DNA of 64,000 bases, taken from Anthoceros angustus (taxonomy: Eukaryota; Streptophyta; Anthocerotopsida; Anthocerotales; Anthocerotaceae). Shown here in pieces: positions 1 through 11,871 of the stretch. The DNA is taken from positions 682,001 through 746,000 of the forward strand of contig VJWM01000126.1 in assembly GCA_010909165.1 (NCBI GenBank), read 5' to 3'. The translations under genes and the position numbers were made by a program. Below the pieces are notes generated by a model. That model did not search any database. It was given only the letters and a program-made list of their open reading frames with translations, and was not told the origin of the DNA. Position 1 is the stretch's first letter. Every line of letters begins with the position of its first letter.

Positions 1-784
1 ATGAGCATGGCGTGGAAAGGAAAGACTTCAATTCTTATGGAAGTCGACGTGGAAATGATGAAATCATGGCTCGGGGAACTTTTGCCAATATTCGGATCGT
101 CAACAAGTTTTTGAAAGGGGAGGTTGGTCCGAAGACCCTCCACATTCCCTCTGGGGAGAAGATGTTCATCTATGATGCTGCCATGGTAAGAATTATTTCC
201 GTCACCTGAACTGCCAGATGCCTTCTGAAAAGGGTTGAATCTTTCTCGGTCGATCTCATTTCATCTGTCGCCGTGCAGAGATACAAAGATGAGGGTCATG
301 ATACCATTATTCTTGCTGGGTCTGAATATGGGAGTGGAAGCTCACGGGATTGGGCTGCCAAGGGCCCTTACCTGCAGGTATGTACTTGCGGCAACCTTCC
401 AAACCTGAAACGTCTCAGCTAAGCCTTGCATTTTAAATAATAGGGCCCTGTTGTTTTTCGGCGGTGTAGGGTGTGAAAGCTGTGATTGCCAAGAGCTTCG
501 AGCGCATCCATCGCAGCAACTTGGTTGGAATGGGCATCATTCCCCTGTGCTTTAAGCCCAAGCAAGATGCGGACACTTTGGGTCTCACTGGGCGCGAGAA
601 GTTTACCATTGATCTGCCTAGCAGCATCTCGGACATCACTCCAGGCCAAGATGTGGAGGTGAAAACCGATTCTGGCAAGAGTTTCACGTGTGTGCTCCGG
701 TTCGATACTCAGGTGGAGCTGACATACTTCGAGCATGGTGGAATTCTGCACTATGTCCTGCGGCAGCTACTGAATCAGGGTTGA
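1..784 (+). CDS. ACO: Aconitase (aconitate hydratase), 3' end only
   Basis: This is the C-terminal swivel domain of aconitase, the [4Fe-4S] enzyme that interconverts citrate and isocitrate in the mitochondrion or cytosol. The gene is cut by the window start. Three exons are visible: up to 185, 279-377 and 470-784, with GT-AG introns between them. The joined frame reads through [18 protein letters not shown], then the active-site loop [15 protein letters not shown], then [20 protein letters not shown] and GIIPLCFK. It ends with a normal C-terminus ([17 protein letters not shown]...) and a TGA at 782-784. No key residue is missing and the splice phases fit, so this looks like a functional gene. 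Plant aconitases are about 900-1000 residues, so only about the last 195 are here. The targeting signal, and so the compartment, cannot be judged. Confidence 0.96.
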
Positions 785-3700
785 TTTTGAGTTTTTGGAA
801 ACTTCCGTGGAAAGAGTGGAGGCATCGCTGTTTCGAGGAGCCTCATCTCTAAACAGAGAACAAGAGGGGAGGGTACGTGATGGTCAGCCCAGCCGAAGTG
901 GTCAGTGTCGCTGCTCGCAGTCTCTTGACGCGGGCAGCTCGTCATGCAGGTGGTCACCGCGCAAAGTATGAAGTATGTAGGTGTGACTTGATAGTTCAGT
1001 ACTTCTGCCGGCTGACACGACCTTGTGTGACTTTTGTCTTTTCATTTGTGAACGATGATGTCATTGTACTCACGTACCTTTTGCACAACTACCCAACATC
1101 CGAAAGCGGTATGAAGCTTCCTTACATTTCTGTGCACGGATCGGCTAAGTTCATTGCCTTGAATTAACGGCTCCAACATTATCGGGAAGTTTGCAGCACC
1201 GGTTTGTAAAGGAGTGTGGTTTTCCAAGCTAACGGTTTGTGGGAACGCGGGTTAGTGGGTGCCCTGTGGGCAGATTCTGCTGATGCCATACTTTGGTGCT
1301 ATGGTCATGCCGCATGAGCAACGGCGGGACGATTACGTCCGGGATGGGATCAGCTTGATCAGCGCTAGCTTAGAGCCGGACGGGCACACTCGACAATGGA
1401 GTGCGCCTTGTCTGATAGCGCCACATGTGAGCTCACATACACAGCTCTGTCAATGGCTCAGTTTGGTTGGATGCTAGAACAGATTCCAGATTCTCGGAAG
1501 GACTGCTGCAGCGCACAAGAACTTGTTGCATGGCGGGTAAGTGAGGGAAGCGCACTGTTGCGAAAGCAGCCCACCTTACCCTGCTGCCGCAATTTCACGT
1601 GCCTCTTGTTTGTACGAAATGAATTGGCATGGGGACGGCGTGGCAGGCAGAATAGCTTTTAAAGCAGAAAAGAAGAACAGCTGACATGAAGCAGAACAGG
1701 GGAATAGCTGACATAGCAGAATAGGAGGAAAGCTTGACATAGCACATTAATTCACACATATATATTGATGGCGGGCCATGGCGGATGGCTCATGTCACCT
1801 TATCCCACCCAGCAACCCAGCAATGACATCCTGCATGAGACAAGACAGAGAAGGAGCGGATCTCAGCTGTCTAAAAATGCAGACAAAGCAGGAAAGGTCG
1901 AGGCCGCAAGTTTCTCCACTTACAGACATGTAGGGCCAGACGTGTGGTGCGGATAGCATAGATAGCAGATCCCGGTTGCCATTCCCAACATCGGAGTCAA
2001 CGCTGAACTGTTGCCTGGAGGTAGCCTTGAGTCGTGACCCAACACCCAACAAGAGTAGGAACGTTTCTTCCCATACCATGTGATTGATGGTGAATCTGAC
2101 AGTCGGGCGCCGAGGATGGCAAGTTGGCCAGGACTTGGAGTTGGAGGAGGCCAGTTTAGCAGGAGTTGCGTGCAGCCTGGGCGGTGAGTGCCTGGGCCTC
2201 CACAGTGGCAGCAGACGATAGGGCCGAGGGAGCGCGTGGGGCCCCGCTACAGACGCCCTCTTGCCCTTTGTTGTACGCCGTCGCACGCCAACTTGCCAAG
2301 GCAGGCTAGCCGCTCGGCGTCCACGCCCTCCTCGGCCTCCCCGACTCGCCGCATCCGTCCTTGACCCTTTCCCTAGGCTGGCATGCATCCCACGGCAAAC
2401 CCCAAGGCCACCGCAAAACCCCACTTCCAAACCCTAATCCACCTGCAAAGCAAACTCGACATCGGAGATTCTCCATCACCTACCATGGCAACAACAACAC
2501 AACAACAACCACAGCAGCAAACATGGCTCCTCCCCTCCTGATTGGCTCCCATGCTCTTCTCACCTCTCGAACTCCTCATCTTATCTCCTGCATAGGTATC
2601 CACCTTGTCCAGATCTCGATGGCCATGTCCGATCTCAACACCACGTCCTCCCCCTCCTTCGTACATCCCTGCAGTACAGTACCCAACACATCTCTACACA
2701 CCGCTTGCAAACCGACGTTGGAACTCGGACGAACTTGTGGCCATAGCAGCTGCCGGGATCGCCGGATACATCCACCATACCACACGACCATCCCACCAGC
2801 TCAGGACCCCAAGTCAACGTCCCATCCGATTTTTGCTGCAATCTGGTGGGAACGACTCCAGCCTGCAGGCTCCTCCCTCAACCCAGGGCAGCCTTCCATT
2901 GGCACGCTGCCGGTCCCCCACCTTTAGCATCCACTCCTTTCGGGATTTCCCAATTCCGACTTCCAAAACCCTTTCTTCCCTGGCCGCTTGCTTTGCTTCC
3001 TCCAGTGCGGCGCACCACGGACACGATGGGACAAACATACCCGTTTCACCTCACCATGGGTAAAGCTTCCAGCAGCCCCAGTAAATATTCTTCCGCCGTC
3101 CCCGTATGCGTAGCCTGGACTCCTCTTACGTCTGCGAGCCAGCATTGGTTATGTCAAATGGGCCCCATCCTTCAGCCAGGCTGTCGTCAGCACATCTCGT
3201 ACCTCCTCTGCCCTTGGCCATATGGCGTGTGGCCATTAGAGGCCAGGCTTTGCTCACTTTGCAGCCTCACAGGCCTCTGGCTCACAAGGTGGTGGTTGTA
3301 GTAGTCGCTCTCGAGGCGTGATCGCCATGCTCTCGTTCGGTCCTCCGTGCGTGGCCCGTCTAGTTTTTCTCTTCTCTGAACGCCCGTGCCTTGCGCTTGT
3401 GTAATTTTCGATACATTAAATTATTTTATACAAACAGATAAATATATCGAAAATAATTTCTATCATATAAATTCAAACAACAGAGAACAGGGTTCTATGG
3501 ATCTCCTAAAATAGAGTAGATGGGAAATCCCTTCCACCCCTGAAGTCCGTCAGAGGAGGAACAACCCAAAAAGGACTAATGGTAAAGCTCTCCAAAGAGT
3601 TCCCTCTACGGCTGGCTGCTGTGGGTTGGAAAACGTCACATGTTTATCATAGCCGTGCAATGAATGGACTCCGTCCAGCTTTGACGGCTTCCGCGGACTG

Positions 3701-4045
3701 CAGACTCTGGAATGCATTATGGACAACGACCGTCAAAACTGTGGTGCATTATTATTTAATATGGCCCTCCGTCGCTTGTTTTGATTTGATTTTTTTATTC
3801 CCAGCCGATGACGATGAGATGAACCGAGTTCTATGTTTTATGAAAAAAAAACGTCGACGAGACGCGATGCGTTTTGTCTTGGAGAGAGAGTCGTGGAGGT
3901 CGTGCGAGGAAGGGGAGGGGAATCTGCGGGCGCGAAGAGAGGCGACAGATGAGGCCGGCTCTCCGGGGCGAATCGGCGAATCGGGGCCGGGGCGAGGGCG
4001 ACGGCGAAACTTCTGTACCGTATGGCTTCGATTTTGGCGTCTGGC
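785..4045. other. Intergenic region between aconitase and GS1; no supported gene
   Basis: The first few hundred bases are probably the aconitase 3' UTR. Around 1640-1750 there are short imperfect repeats of the type GCAGAA..AGCTGACAT. From about 2100 to 3320 the sequence is C-rich, with CAA/ACA microsatellite-like stretches (2487-2520) and a telobox-like AAACCCTAA near 2440. Several overlapping open frames here have low-complexity composition and no recognisable domain. From 3390 to 3480 it is AT-rich. A dispersed short repeat follows at 3480-3585 and is listed separately. I see no convincing coding exon. Confidence 0.6.
3480..3585 (+). repeat. Dispersed short repeat, copy 1 of 3
   Basis: The stretch containing GTAGATGGGAAATCCC, then CCACCCCTGAAG.CC and GGAACAACCC, has relatives at 43245-43325 (same strand) and 22915-23005 (opposite strand). 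All three lie beside AT-rich sequence, as expected for a piece of a small mobile element (SINE, TRIM or an LTR end). The exact ends cannot be set by eye. Confidence 0.4.
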
Positions 4046-4207
4046 TGCTAAGTTAAGCCGGGGGCGAATACCCGGGCTTCACTTGGACATCGCGGTTATA
4101 GTGCCGGGGGCGAATGGGGGCTTCGATTTGGGTGAGATGGAAGTTTAGGTGCTAAGTTAGCACGTCAAGTTTAGTTGCTAAGTTAAGTGGGGGCTGGCTA
4201 TATATTT
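4046..4207 (+). promoter_or_regulatory. GS1 core promoter with TATA box and repeated TGCTAAGTTA motif
   Basis: A good TATA box (TATATATTT) lies at 4199-4207, about 220 bases before the GS1 start codon, leaving a plausible GC-rich 5' UTR of about 190 bases. Just upstream the decamer TGCTAAGTTA occurs three times, at 4046, 4150 and 4176, all in the same direction. GGGGGCGAAT occurs twice between the first two copies. Repeated short motifs this close to a TATA box suggest binding sites, but I cannot name the factor. Confidence 0.55.
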
Positions 4208-4426
4208 CGCCGCGGAGAGCTGTTTGTCAGCACTGTTGAAATCACAGCCCTTCTTCTGGACTGCCCGCGGTGCTTCTCGTCACTCTGCGCTAGCCCAGCT
4301 GCCTGCTCCGCGCTCTGCTCTTCCGGCTCCGCCTCCGCGCTGCCTCTGCGCTGCGCGCGGCTCTCGGCCCCGAGCTCGCGCTTGCAGAGCGGTGCGGTCC
4401 GGTGCGGTGCGGAAGGGAACGCCACA

Positions 4427-6861
4427 ATGTCGCTCCTCAACGACCTGCTCAAGTTGGATATCAGCGACTCCGGGAAAATCATCGCGGAGTATATCTGGTG
4501 CGTGGATTGTGTGCCTCGGGGGGCTTTCGAGTTGTGGGTCTTGAGGAAGATGCAATTCCAGGCTGTGGGTTGGTTGTGGGCGATTTGATTTCTGCCTTCT
4601 GACATGGATGTGGGCGGTGGGTTGCTGCAGGATCGGAGGCAGCGGGTTGGACCTCCGTAGCAAGGCCAGGGTACGTGTGTTTCTAGGAATCGTGGCATTC
4701 CTGGTTTTGGTGTGGGAGGGTGCTTGGCGTCGAGGTTGGGATGGTTGTTGGGCTGTTTGGGGGAAGGTTCCGCTCGAGGTGGGCGGTGTCGGGGGCGCCT
4801 CTTGGTGGCTTTTGGTTTGTGGGTTTCGGGTGTCGAGGTCGTGGTGGTGGTGGGCAATAGGCTATAGGGGAGTTTGTGGTGCAGGCGGGAGGTGATGGGT
4901 GATGGTTGTTTCCTGCTGACGGTGATGGCACACGAAGCAGGGAGCCAAGAAAGGGGTGAAATTGAGTTGGGTTTTCGGGATTGCGTGCGGAGTTTCCGCT
5001 GTGATCTCTGATGTTGGGTCGGGGGATAGGGCAGATGTCTTCGTTGCAACTGCTGCAGGTATTGATTGTTCGCTTTGTTGCGCAGACTCTGAATGGACCC
5101 ATCACCGATGCCTCCAAGTTGCCCAAGTGGAACTATGATGGAAGCAGCACGGGGCAAGCCCCCGGCGAGGACTCAGAAGTGATCCTTTAGTATGTTTACT
5201 TTTACAAATTTTGCATCCTAGGTTCTTGATTTGTGTGTGTTAAGTTCCCGATGCACTCCAGAGGTCTCGCGAGTTTGGGATCCCGAGGTGATGGAATCCT
5301 GTGTTTGGTGTTGAGCAGTCCCCAGGCTATCTATAAGGATCCATTCAGGGGCGGAGACAACATTCTCGTGAGTTCCGTTTTGTCCAGGTTTGATTTGAAT
5401 AGTATGTCCTTGCGATTATCGTATTTAACATCTGCGTTGTGTCTCTCAGGTCATCTGCGATGCTTACACTCCCCAGGGGGAGCCGATCCCAACGAACAAG
5501 CGGGCAGCAGCTGCCAAAGTCTTCAGCAACCCCGATGTGTCCAAGGAGGTTCCTTGGTAAGCCTGCCTAACTCTCAGACCTCAGGTGAATTATGTTGTCT
5601 TTAGTTTCCGTGATTTGATCGCATCTTCTGTCCCGTTTCTCGTGCAGGTTTGGAATTGAGCAGGAATACACTTTGCTCCAGAAGGATGTGAAGTGGCCCC
5701 TGGGTTGGCCCGTCAATGGGTACCCCGGAGCGCAGGTGTGCATTCCGTGAATTTTGCTGGAAAATGGGGCTGCTGATACGAGAGTTGGCAGATTTGTGGG
5801 GTCCTGCTCTAATTTGTCATCCTGTTTCCAGGGTCCGTACTACTGCGGTACTGGAGCCGATAAGGCGTGGGGCCGGGACATCGTGAACGCCCACTACAAG
5901 GCTTGCGTCTATGCTGGCATCAACATCTCTGGAATCAACGGTGAGGTCATGCCCGGCCAGTGGGAGTACCAGGTTGGACCTTGCGAAGGCATTTCCTCTG
6001 GAGACCAGTTGTGGGCCTCTCGTTATATCCTGGAGGTGAATTTCTGCACACCTTGCGACACGTTTGCAACAGTGAGGCGTGTGTCGTGTGCTTTGATGCT
6101 CCTGGTTCTCACTGTTTGGGTTCTCACTTTTCTGGTTGCAGAGGGTCACAGAGATCGCCGGAGTGGTCCTGTCCTTGGACCCCAAACCCATCGAGGGAGA
6201 CTGGAATGGTGCTGGTTGCCATACCAACTACAGGTATTATTTCTTTTCCATCTTCCTGCTGTGTCTGAATGTCTGAAATGCGTACCCGACAGTGACATAG
6301 TAATTCTAACTCTCTGCGTCCTGGTGATTCAGTACTAAGAGCATGCGTGAGGATGGTGGTTTCGAAGTCATCAAGAAGGCCGTTGAGAAGCTCGGCCTGC
6401 GTCACAAGGAGCACATCAGTGCCTATGGTGAGGGTAACGAACGTAGGCTGACAGGAAGACATGAGACCGCCGACATCCACACCTTCTCCTGGGTAAGCTT
6501 CCTCACATCCAGCTTCGCATTTGCTTCTTCTCCTCTTAACTCAGTTTGGTGGCTTCTGCTTGTGGTTACCTCTCCTCCTCATAATGGCATCCCTTCTGTG
6601 ATCCTGCAGGGTGTGGCCAACAGAGGAGCGTCCATCCGTGTGGGACGAGACACTGAGAAGGAGGGCAAGGGTAAGTTCCCTGGAAGTAGCTTGTACTCTC
6701 GATGAACATGGTTGCTGCACTCAATATGACGGCACTTTCTAATGGTGCCCATCACTCCCTGCACAGGCTACTTCGAGGACAGACGCCCTGCCTCCAACAT
6801 GGATCCGTATGTGGTGACATCGCTGATTGCCGAGACCACCATCCTGTACAAGCCCTGGTAG
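4427..6861 (+). CDS. GLN1: Cytosolic glutamine synthetase (GS1)
   Basis: This enzyme makes glutamine from glutamate, ammonium and ATP and is the main route of ammonium assimilation in the cytosol. Eleven exons join in frame: 4427-4497, 4631-4670, 5086-5189, 5319-5367, 5450-5556, 5648-5735, 5832-6035, 6142-6233, 6333-6492, 6610-6670 and 6767-6861. All introns are GT-AG, and the sum is 1071 bases, or 356 residues, the standard GS1 length. Hallmarks are the N-terminal beta-grasp signature [17 protein letters not shown], the catalytic [15 protein letters not shown], the ATP/ammonium region [18 protein letters not shown] and the C-terminal [24 protein letters not shown]. There is no transit peptide, so it is the cytosolic form rather than plastid GS2. 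The start context GCCACAATGTC is good. The gene appears intact. Confidence 0.98.
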
Positions 6862-8281
6862 GAACCCTCCTTTCACAACTCATCTCACCTGTTCCAATGC
6901 TCCCTCCTCTGTCTCCAGTAACACCGGGGTTTGGTGCCGCAGAAAGCTGTGAAGGGCTACGACCGGTCACACGAGAGGTCGAAGCAGATAAACTGTATGG
7001 CCGAGTACGGGATAATGCGTTGTTCTTGCCTCTGAGAGCAAGCTGCAGTCGTGTGGAGGATTATTTATCATCTGAACTTTTTTCCTCTGAACGTGTAATT
7101 TATGCAATTCCTAGGCTTAGCGCAGAGCCTTGGAATGGAGCGACCATTGTTGCCTCATGGCCTTTGCCCTCAGACTTCAAAAAGACTTCTCGACTTAGTG
7201 AACGACTTCGTGAATCCACTAAACCCCGAGAGTCTGAAATTAACGTGTTGGAAAGGACCCTTTATTGTATTTGCTGTGTTAATAGAATGACGATAAGGTT
7301 GTGATGCTGCACCTGGGTCGTGAAGTTATGAAACTGTGAAGATTCCTGGTGAATACTTGCCTGAGAACGAAGATGGGCTGATGGAACACAACCTTTTGCT
7401 CCTCCACGATTCTCTGGCCAAATGATGTCTGAAGAACATTCAAGCTATCAGGCAGCCTGTGGAACATGCGAGATATGCAAAGAAAGTTACGCCTGTGTCT
7501 GCGGCCTTTCCATTAATCTGGCCGAGGATATGGCAGAGAATCTTGTAGAGCTGCTGGTGTTCTCCAATTTCCATGAATCTGGGTGCGTACTTCCAGCCGA
7601 GAATCACTCCCCGCAGGTCCCTTCACTCTGATGTCCACTGTCCGGACGGCTTTCCCAGAGGCAAAGCTGCCACAGCCTCTTCATATGATAAATCCTCTAC
7701 TTTGTGACACGGAGAGATGAGTTGCGGAGTCCGGACCACTGTGACAGGCCCTGGCGCGGCGGAGCCCATTCTGGCCTGGGACTTCCTGGCTATGGCATCT
7801 CGGTGACTCTCAATTTCTCCAGCCTCTGTACATTCCTCGCCGATCCAGCTGGCTCTCGTCTGCCACCTTTGCTACTTTGCTTTGGAAGCTTCCGCCGCAA
7901 TTACTGTGAATGCGCTCAATACGTGGATTACAAGCACCGTCACTTGCGGTTGGAATCGAGGCTGGAAACCTAAAGGTAATTTTGCTGCTCTGCTTGCGGT
8001 GAAGCATGGACAGGAAGAGACGACTCGTGCTCGTCGGGGTTTTCGCTTCCTGGCACATGCAATGGCAGGAGTGAAGGCCACACTGACTGATGGGCACATC
8101 GGTTCCCGTGCCCATAAAAGCTTCACACGGAACAGGATTGGCGGTTGTAGTCTTTTTCTCAGATACCCATTGATTTACTGCCAGCAGACTTACGCAGTCC
8201 GCGATGCGCGCTGTACGTATGCTCAGGGTGCCCAGAATATATCAAGATCGGAGCTCATGGTTGTGTATGATTTGATTACTT
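6862..8281. other. GS1 3' UTR and non-coding sequence
   Basis: The GS1 stop is followed by AT-containing UTR-like sequence, including a TGTAATTTATGCAATTCC stretch near 7096. The remaining open frames to 8281 are short, overlapping and unrelated to any family I know. No gene, tRNA or clear repeat is visible here. Confidence 0.5.
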
Positions 8282-8470
8282 GACGGAAGACTTCAAAGTA
8301 AAGCTATGGCACGTCTTGGAATGTTGCACAGGCAGGCTGGTGCACTGACAGGCAGTAAAAGCAGGCTGATGGGCAACAGGACTGGATTGAGTGCCAGTTT
8401 GCTCACCATCAGCTCCTGTCTGCCACATATTTTTCACCGTCCGCTTTGCAAGTTATCAGCTTTGGCCATG
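8282..8470. repeat. Diverged direct repeat, partner of 10530-10710
   Basis: Shared blocks in the same order are AAAGCT..ACACGTCTTG, CAGGCTG, GGATTGAGT, CAGTTTGCTC and GCAAGT.ATCAGCTTTGG. The second copy starts near 10540. It belongs to the same decayed duplicated territory as the 8.7-9.7 and 11.9-13.6 kb pair. Confidence 0.5.
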
Positions 8471-8512
8471 GTAAATACCATGGCGGACTCCATGGCCAAA
8501 TACCATGGCGAG
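8464..8512. repeat. Palindromic cluster of CCATGG-containing inverted and direct repeats
   Basis: GGCCATGGTAAATACCATGG is a near-perfect inverted repeat, and GGCCA.ATACCATGGCG recurs 30 bases further on. A compact hairpin could form. Function is unknown and it may be a chance product of a small duplication. Confidence 0.5.
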
Positions 8513-8699
8513 CTCATCCCCCGTTTAGAGACAGAGTCAGTCGTCGAGCTCGTTGCGCTTATGACGGGGATGAGCACATTCCTCCTACCAGACGGGATCA
8601 GGCGGCTTTGCCAGAGGGAACCCTCCTTATCCATTTTGACATCCAATCTCAACTGGTTGGGGGAGCCTGGTGGCTCGAACAGGGAAACGCTCTGTGGTC

Positions 8700-9672
8700 G
8701 TCCTGACATCCGATTTCAGTTTTAGTTTGTCGAGCTCCGAAGAACTCTGCCCAAATAGTAGGGTATGCCGCAGTCTGTATCCCGCGCACGGTATTCTTTA
8801 GTAAAAGGCGAAAGAATAGTTCGCTTTGCGTTGAACACACGGCTAGATATATTGCTCGTGGACTTCCCAGGTTATATTGCATTGGAGGTGGTACGCATAC
8901 ACTGGCAGCAATATGGGGCAATAATAGTTCCAAACGGTTCGTCTTGGACGTTAGAGTGCAGCCTACCTTGCATTTGTTATTGCATTTCATTGAGACGTCA
9001 GGCAACGGCAACGTGGATGTGTTGAAACAATTACCTCTCAGAGCGTGTTGCCGATAGTATAGAGCGGGCCTCCGATTCCAGTGGGATGAAAATTTTCGAA
9101 TGGCTTCTCTCTGGAGCTGGGTACATAGCATTGAACGGATTCTGATCGGATCTTAAATGTTTTCAATCCATAACATTACTAGTCACAACGTGCTGTGGAA
9201 GCAGAGCTGGGGAATTCCGCCACCCTCGATATCATCGGTGACGGTGACAACAAATATGGAATTGCACAGTGCAAGGGTTGCACTGTCTGCCCTTAGGAGG
9301 CTCTGAAAATCAGAAAATCGTTCCTGAAGCGCCAAGAGTACGAGGATCAAATACACACCAGCGACTTCCACTTTGCAAACACAATATCAATGCTGCCTTC
9401 CAGCAGCATTGATCTTGTGTCTGGATAGAGCTGCTCCGACTTTGAAGCAGCTGATCAAGGAAGTCACAGTTGTGGCCGCTAGTGAGGCTCTTGTAATGAG
9501 ACGTTTCGTTCGGCTGAAGAGTCTGGTCTCATTCAGTGAATGGACGATAACACTCAGGATTCATCTATCCGAATGATAGTGAGATTCCAGTCACTTCCGT
9601 CACGCTATTGCCAAAGTGCACTGTGGATTACGCTATAAGGAGATTGGAAGGTAAGACATTCAACTATCCTGC
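8700..9672. repeat. Duplicated block, copy 1 (partner 11872-13597)
   Basis: Several segments match the partner block in the same order and direction: around CATCCGATTTCAG (8708), GGTATTCTTTAGTAAAAGGC (8789), GTACGCATACACTGGCAGCA (8891), GGTTGGGGAATTCCGCCACC-like sequence (9206) and GAATGGACGATAACACT (9537). On the minus strand both copies share a short open stretch with FRLLLKNTVRG and AEFFGAR. The second copy is stretched by extra material between the blocks. It is probably an old tandem segmental duplication or a pair of fossil mobile elements. The coding origin is not recognised. Confidence 0.65.
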
Positions 9673-10214
9673 TAGGTTGGTTAATTGACCCAGGAGCTAG
9701 TTAGCTGGGTCTAAAGTCGAGTTTAAACGTTGCCACCTTCCCAGCAGTGTATAGTAGTTCATGGTATTGAGGGTGTGGCCATGACCACAAACCAGGAGTT
9801 CGGCTTAGGGTTTACAAAACTGTTCTTCCACTGAAGTCTCCTCCTGGGGAGTCGGTGGCCATGGGGTGGCCTCGATCGATGGGGTGTTCCTGGGAAGAGT
9901 CTTTATTCTAGAGATCACAGACTAGAACAGTGCAACGGCATTTTGAATCCGTCATTACATGCCTGGTGGTTTCTCTGGTTGCAACATTCTTCAGCTCACA
10001 AACGCATAGACGTGTAGCTGGACTGGATTCCACTTGCAAACAGCGTGCCGTGCTCGTATCCCAAGCAGGATGTGGCAATTGCGGTGGACCAAGACAGCAA
10101 TCCCAGCTGGCTGGACCTCACCGACTTCACTGTGTGATGAGGGAGCTGGGGACCTCAAACCCAGCCTTAACACGGTTTGCAACATACCCGAGACTCTAGA
10201 GAGCCATGGATCAA

Positions 10215-10455
10215 AGCCTCATTGAATAAAGCAGCTGAAGGTGGAAAGCTCCGAGCCGGCCCACGTAGCTGAAGAGCGCTCCCCGCAGGTGAAGAGCTCC
10301 CAAGGACATTTGAACAAAGTAGCTAAAGGAGAAGCAATAACTGTTGGAGCCGTCGGGAAGAAGAGCTCACTGGAACATTGAATGAAGCAGCGCTCTAAAG
10401 GAGGAGCAGTACCTAATAGGAGCCGCATAGGTGAAGAGCTCTCAAGCATTTGCAA
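10215..10455. repeat. Imperfect tandem repeat rich in GGAGC and GAAGAGCTC
   Basis: Two to three decayed units share the order AAGCAGCT(A/G)AAGG, GGAGC, GGTGAAGAGCTC, CATTTGAA. The unit is roughly 100 bases. There is no coding potential. Confidence 0.4.
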
Positions 10456-10529
10456 GGTAAGAGGCTCATGCTGAGTCGAGAGATGAGAGCTCGTGGTTCT
10501 GCTTCATTCGGTTACTCGAAGGCTTGAAG

Positions 10530-10710
10530 GTGGATTTAAAGCTCTAACACGTCTTGAAAACTTGGCACTGGCAGGCTGAGCAAGAGGATTGGATTGAGTA
10601 TCAATCAGTTTGCTCTGAGTTTTTTCTAGTTTTACCAGTCCGCTCTGATTCACCGACGCACTTTTCACCCTGCACTCTGCAAGTGATCAGCTTTGGAGAC
10701 GGTGAATGCA
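10530..10710. repeat. Diverged direct repeat, partner of 8282-8470
   Basis: This is the second copy of the block described at 8282-8470. It keeps ACACGTCTTG, GGATTGAGT, CAGTTTGCTC and CTCTGCAAGTGATCAGCTTT. Confidence 0.5.
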
Positions 10711-11871
10711 TCAGTTGGCTGCCTGAAAAGAGCATGAACCTGTAGTAAATTGTGTTATCGTACTCCATCGAATCTCATTGTGGACTATGGTGTCGGGATT
10801 GCCATTCGAAAATGGTTTTGCACCAAAGCAACTCTGATATCGAGGATCCTTCCTCTTGCTGGATGGAGTCCACGATCGAGATTCTAACCTCGGGATTAAG
10901 GCTCCACTTCTGGAAGCGACAACCAGAAACCCGTCACACCATGCCGCATTGCCAACCTGTATGCCACGAAACTTTTGGCCCAGTGGAACGAAAGCCTCCA
11001 TTGGTTGCCACTGGATCCTACAGTAGTACAGGTACAGTAATAAGCGTAGAGCACCTGACATTCTGACTGGCAGCGCTATCACACTGTGGCATCCATTTTC
11101 TCACCTGCAGTTGAGGTTCTCACCAAGCTACTGGCTCCATGAGTCAGCTCTGAATTGACAACTGAGACCAACAGGGAGACGCAAGAAAAGAGCACGGCGC
11201 TTGTGTGGGTTTCTCTTTCACTTTCAGGACCCAGGACTGCTGTTAAAGAAAGCTGTAAGGGAGTATATGTGTGCATGTTGCAAGACCCTTGGGGAGGAAG
11301 CTGCTTCGAATGATGCAAACCTCCAACGCTTCCGCATCTCACACAACCATGATAGGAGAGCTGGAATGACGCCTTGCTCCATAACGAAGTAGTGCTGAAC
11401 ATAGCCTGAGAAATCCTTGTCACCACTTTGGTTGCCAGCCAAAGGTCGAAAATACACAGCGGGCATCTCCTCGCCTGCCACATTTTGCATAATCACCGAG
11501 GACCACATTTGCTGGAAGCCTCCTTCACGGACCTGACAATGCAGCTTCTTCCATCATGCTAAGCTCCAAGTTGTCAAGGCGTTTGAGAAGGCATGCAACT
11601 GCCACATCGTGGGCTAGGTGTTCTGCAGATGCACGTATGCGCACAGCGAAAGAGTCCCTTCGCGCTCCTACCTACCAGCTGTTGGCAACAACCATGTCAG
11701 GCTCAGTCGAGGTTTAAGCACTCCGGTGCTGACACTGACTGAGCTACGACTGAGTTAGCGGGCCAGTAATGCTCAGGGACGGATGGCCGTCTAGAACATG
11801 GGCTCGCCCTTGTTCTTCCCATCAGTGGGACCTGTCGGCTCCGCTAGGGAGAACCCGCCATGGCCGCTGCC

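Noticed and set aside
1795-3321. Several overlapping 100-210 residue frames on both strands
   Set aside because: They overlap each other in a C-rich, low-complexity stretch, with no domain, no paralogue and no splice logic.
4198-5157. 319-residue minus-strand open frame
   Set aside because: It lies across GS1 exons 1-3 and their introns and has no domain; it is an antisense shadow of GC-rich GS1 sequence.
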